Source of the DNA: Oscillospiraceae bacterium
Lineage (GTDB): Bacteria; Bacillota_A; Clostridia; Oscillospirales; CAG-272
Direction of reading: 5' to 3'
Assembly: GCA_015064195.1 (NCBI GenBank)
Contig: SVSO01000172.1
Coordinates: 1-6,323, forward strand
DNA: 6,323 nt
Below are positions 5,643 to 6,323 of the stretch, piece after piece. The translations under genes and the position numbers were made by a program. The notes below the pieces were generated by a model. It did not search any database. It worked only from the letters and a program-made list of their open reading frames with translations, and was not told the DNA's origin. Position 1 is the stretch's first letter. Each line of letters starts with the position of its first letter.

Positions 5643-6323
5643 TTATACGGCTGAATTCCCGTGCAGGATGCACTTCACGCCTGGATCCGATACAGCGGCC
5701 GAGACGCGCCCGCCCTCCACCGTGATATCGAGGGAAATTCCTTTCTCCAGCTGCAGACCGTGCAGCGTCAGGGTTTCCGCCGCAAGCTCCGCCGGAATGT
5801 GCGGCGTGATCGTCACGCAGCGCTCGGCGGCGTTATAATCGATGCCGAAGATGACCTCAATGAGCAGCTCCAGATACTGCGATGCCGTCCAGCCGTACCG
5901 CTTGACACCATGCCCGCTGCCGTCAAAGGGATGCAGGAATTCCGCGCAGTTTCCACGGAAGGCGCGCAGCGTCTTCCACGCCAGCTCCGCCGCAAGCGCA
6001 TGCTCCCCACAGTCGCAGAGGCCGCGCACCACCATCTCATTGATCAGCGTCCAAACGCTGCCGCTCCAGCTGGCATTTCCCTGATATTGCCCGGTCGTCG
6101 CTGTAAATGCGGCATCCAACTTTGAAACCGATGTGAGCGGGAGGGTATCCCAGCCGAAATGCGCCTGACTGCGCATCAGCGTGAGCATCCGCTGCCGTCT
6201 GTCCGCCGGAGCGATCCCCATGCGCAGCGGGTAGAATGCAGATGCCATCAGGCAGTCTCCCAGCCGCCGCTCCCTGACAAAATACGGGTAATATGCCCCC
6301 ATTTCCTCATTCCACAGGAAGCG
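5643..6323 (-). CDS. C-terminal part of an (alpha/alpha)6-barrel glycoside hydrolase (5' end outside window)
   Basis: The minus-strand frame is open to the window edge (its first visible residues read RFLWNEEMGAYYPYF) and stops at TAA 5645-5643, giving about 227 visible residues. An internal Met at 6302 is not the start, because the conserved LWNEE-x-GAYY strand precedes it. Features recall the trehalase / GH63 / mannosylglycerate-hydrolase-like superfamily: the LWxEExGxYY motif, the WSGSVWTLINEMVVRGL helix entry, the EFLHPFDGSGHG loop, and YGWTASQYLELLIEVIFGI, whose aromatic and Gly pattern closes the barrel. The last ~55 residues (from about CVTITPHIPAELAAETLTLHGL) form a short beta domain. 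The catalytic residues expected upstream are outside the window, so the family number and substrate stay open. It runs toward the plus-strand operon and shares its terminator. Confidence 0.82.
   Translation of the reverse strand, partial: RFLWNEEMGAYYPYFVRERRLGDCLMASAFYPLRMGIAPADRRQRMLTLMRSQAHFGWDTLPLTSVSKLDAAFTATTGQYQGNASWSGSVWTLINEMVVRGLCDCGEHALAAELAWKTLRAFRGNCAEFLHPFDGSGHGVKRYGWTASQYLELLIEVIFGIDYNAAERCVTITPHIPAELAAETLTLHGLQLEKGISLDITVEGGRVSAAVSDPGVKCILHGNSAV

Noticed and set aside
5721..5730. GTGATATCGA as a second copy of the operator
   Set aside because: It matches only half of one arm, lies inside the glycosidase coding region and has no phased partner or promoter.

Overview
The window looks like chromosomal DNA of a moderately GC-rich Firmicute, most likely a gut-type Clostridia member (Oscillospiraceae/Lachnospiraceae-like). 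The grounds are strong AGGAGG-type ribosome binding sites, compact GC-rich hairpin plus T-run terminators, a textbook sigma-A promoter, and a SPFH / YbjQ / ribbon-helix-helix / SdpI gene set of the kind I recall from Clostridia. This placement is an inference from gene content and style, not from a marker gene.

Layout. Bases 1-539 hold the 3' end of a beta-rich, acidic, probably surface-exposed protein of unrecognised family, closed by a perfect hairpin terminator (563-593). A strong promoter follows (TTGACA 604-609, 17-bp spacer, extended -10 TGa-TATCAT 627-632). Its -10 region lies inside a 31-bp near-perfect palindrome (618-648). It drives four tightly packed genes: a two-TM SPFH (stomatin/flotillin-like) protein (664-1695), a YbjQ/DUF74 protein (1708-2022), a 65-aa ribbon-helix-helix DNA-binding protein (2024-2221) and a SdpI-family membrane protein (2230-2610). 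No terminator is visible before the next genes, a 661-aa cytosolic-looking DUF4838 protein related to glycoside hydrolases (2638-4623) and a serine alpha/beta hydrolase (4679-5602). All six could therefore share one transcript ending at the hairpin at 5607-5638. On the other strand, the 3' part of an (alpha/alpha)6-barrel glycoside hydrolase (5643-6323, 5' end outside the window) converges on the same hairpin.

How the genes may work together. The SPFH/YbjQ/RHH/SdpI quartet reads as a self-regulated membrane-stress or peptide-immunity module: an oligomeric membrane scaffold, a small soluble partner, a local repressor whose likely operator is the palindrome over the promoter, and a homologue of the Bacillus SdpI toxin-immunity protein. 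DUF4838 and the convergent glycosidase point to carbohydrate processing, so the window appears to join a stress module to a sugar locus. The quartet and its operator are the most interesting part. No RNA genes, CRISPR arrays, insertion sequences or tRNA-type attachment sites were seen.
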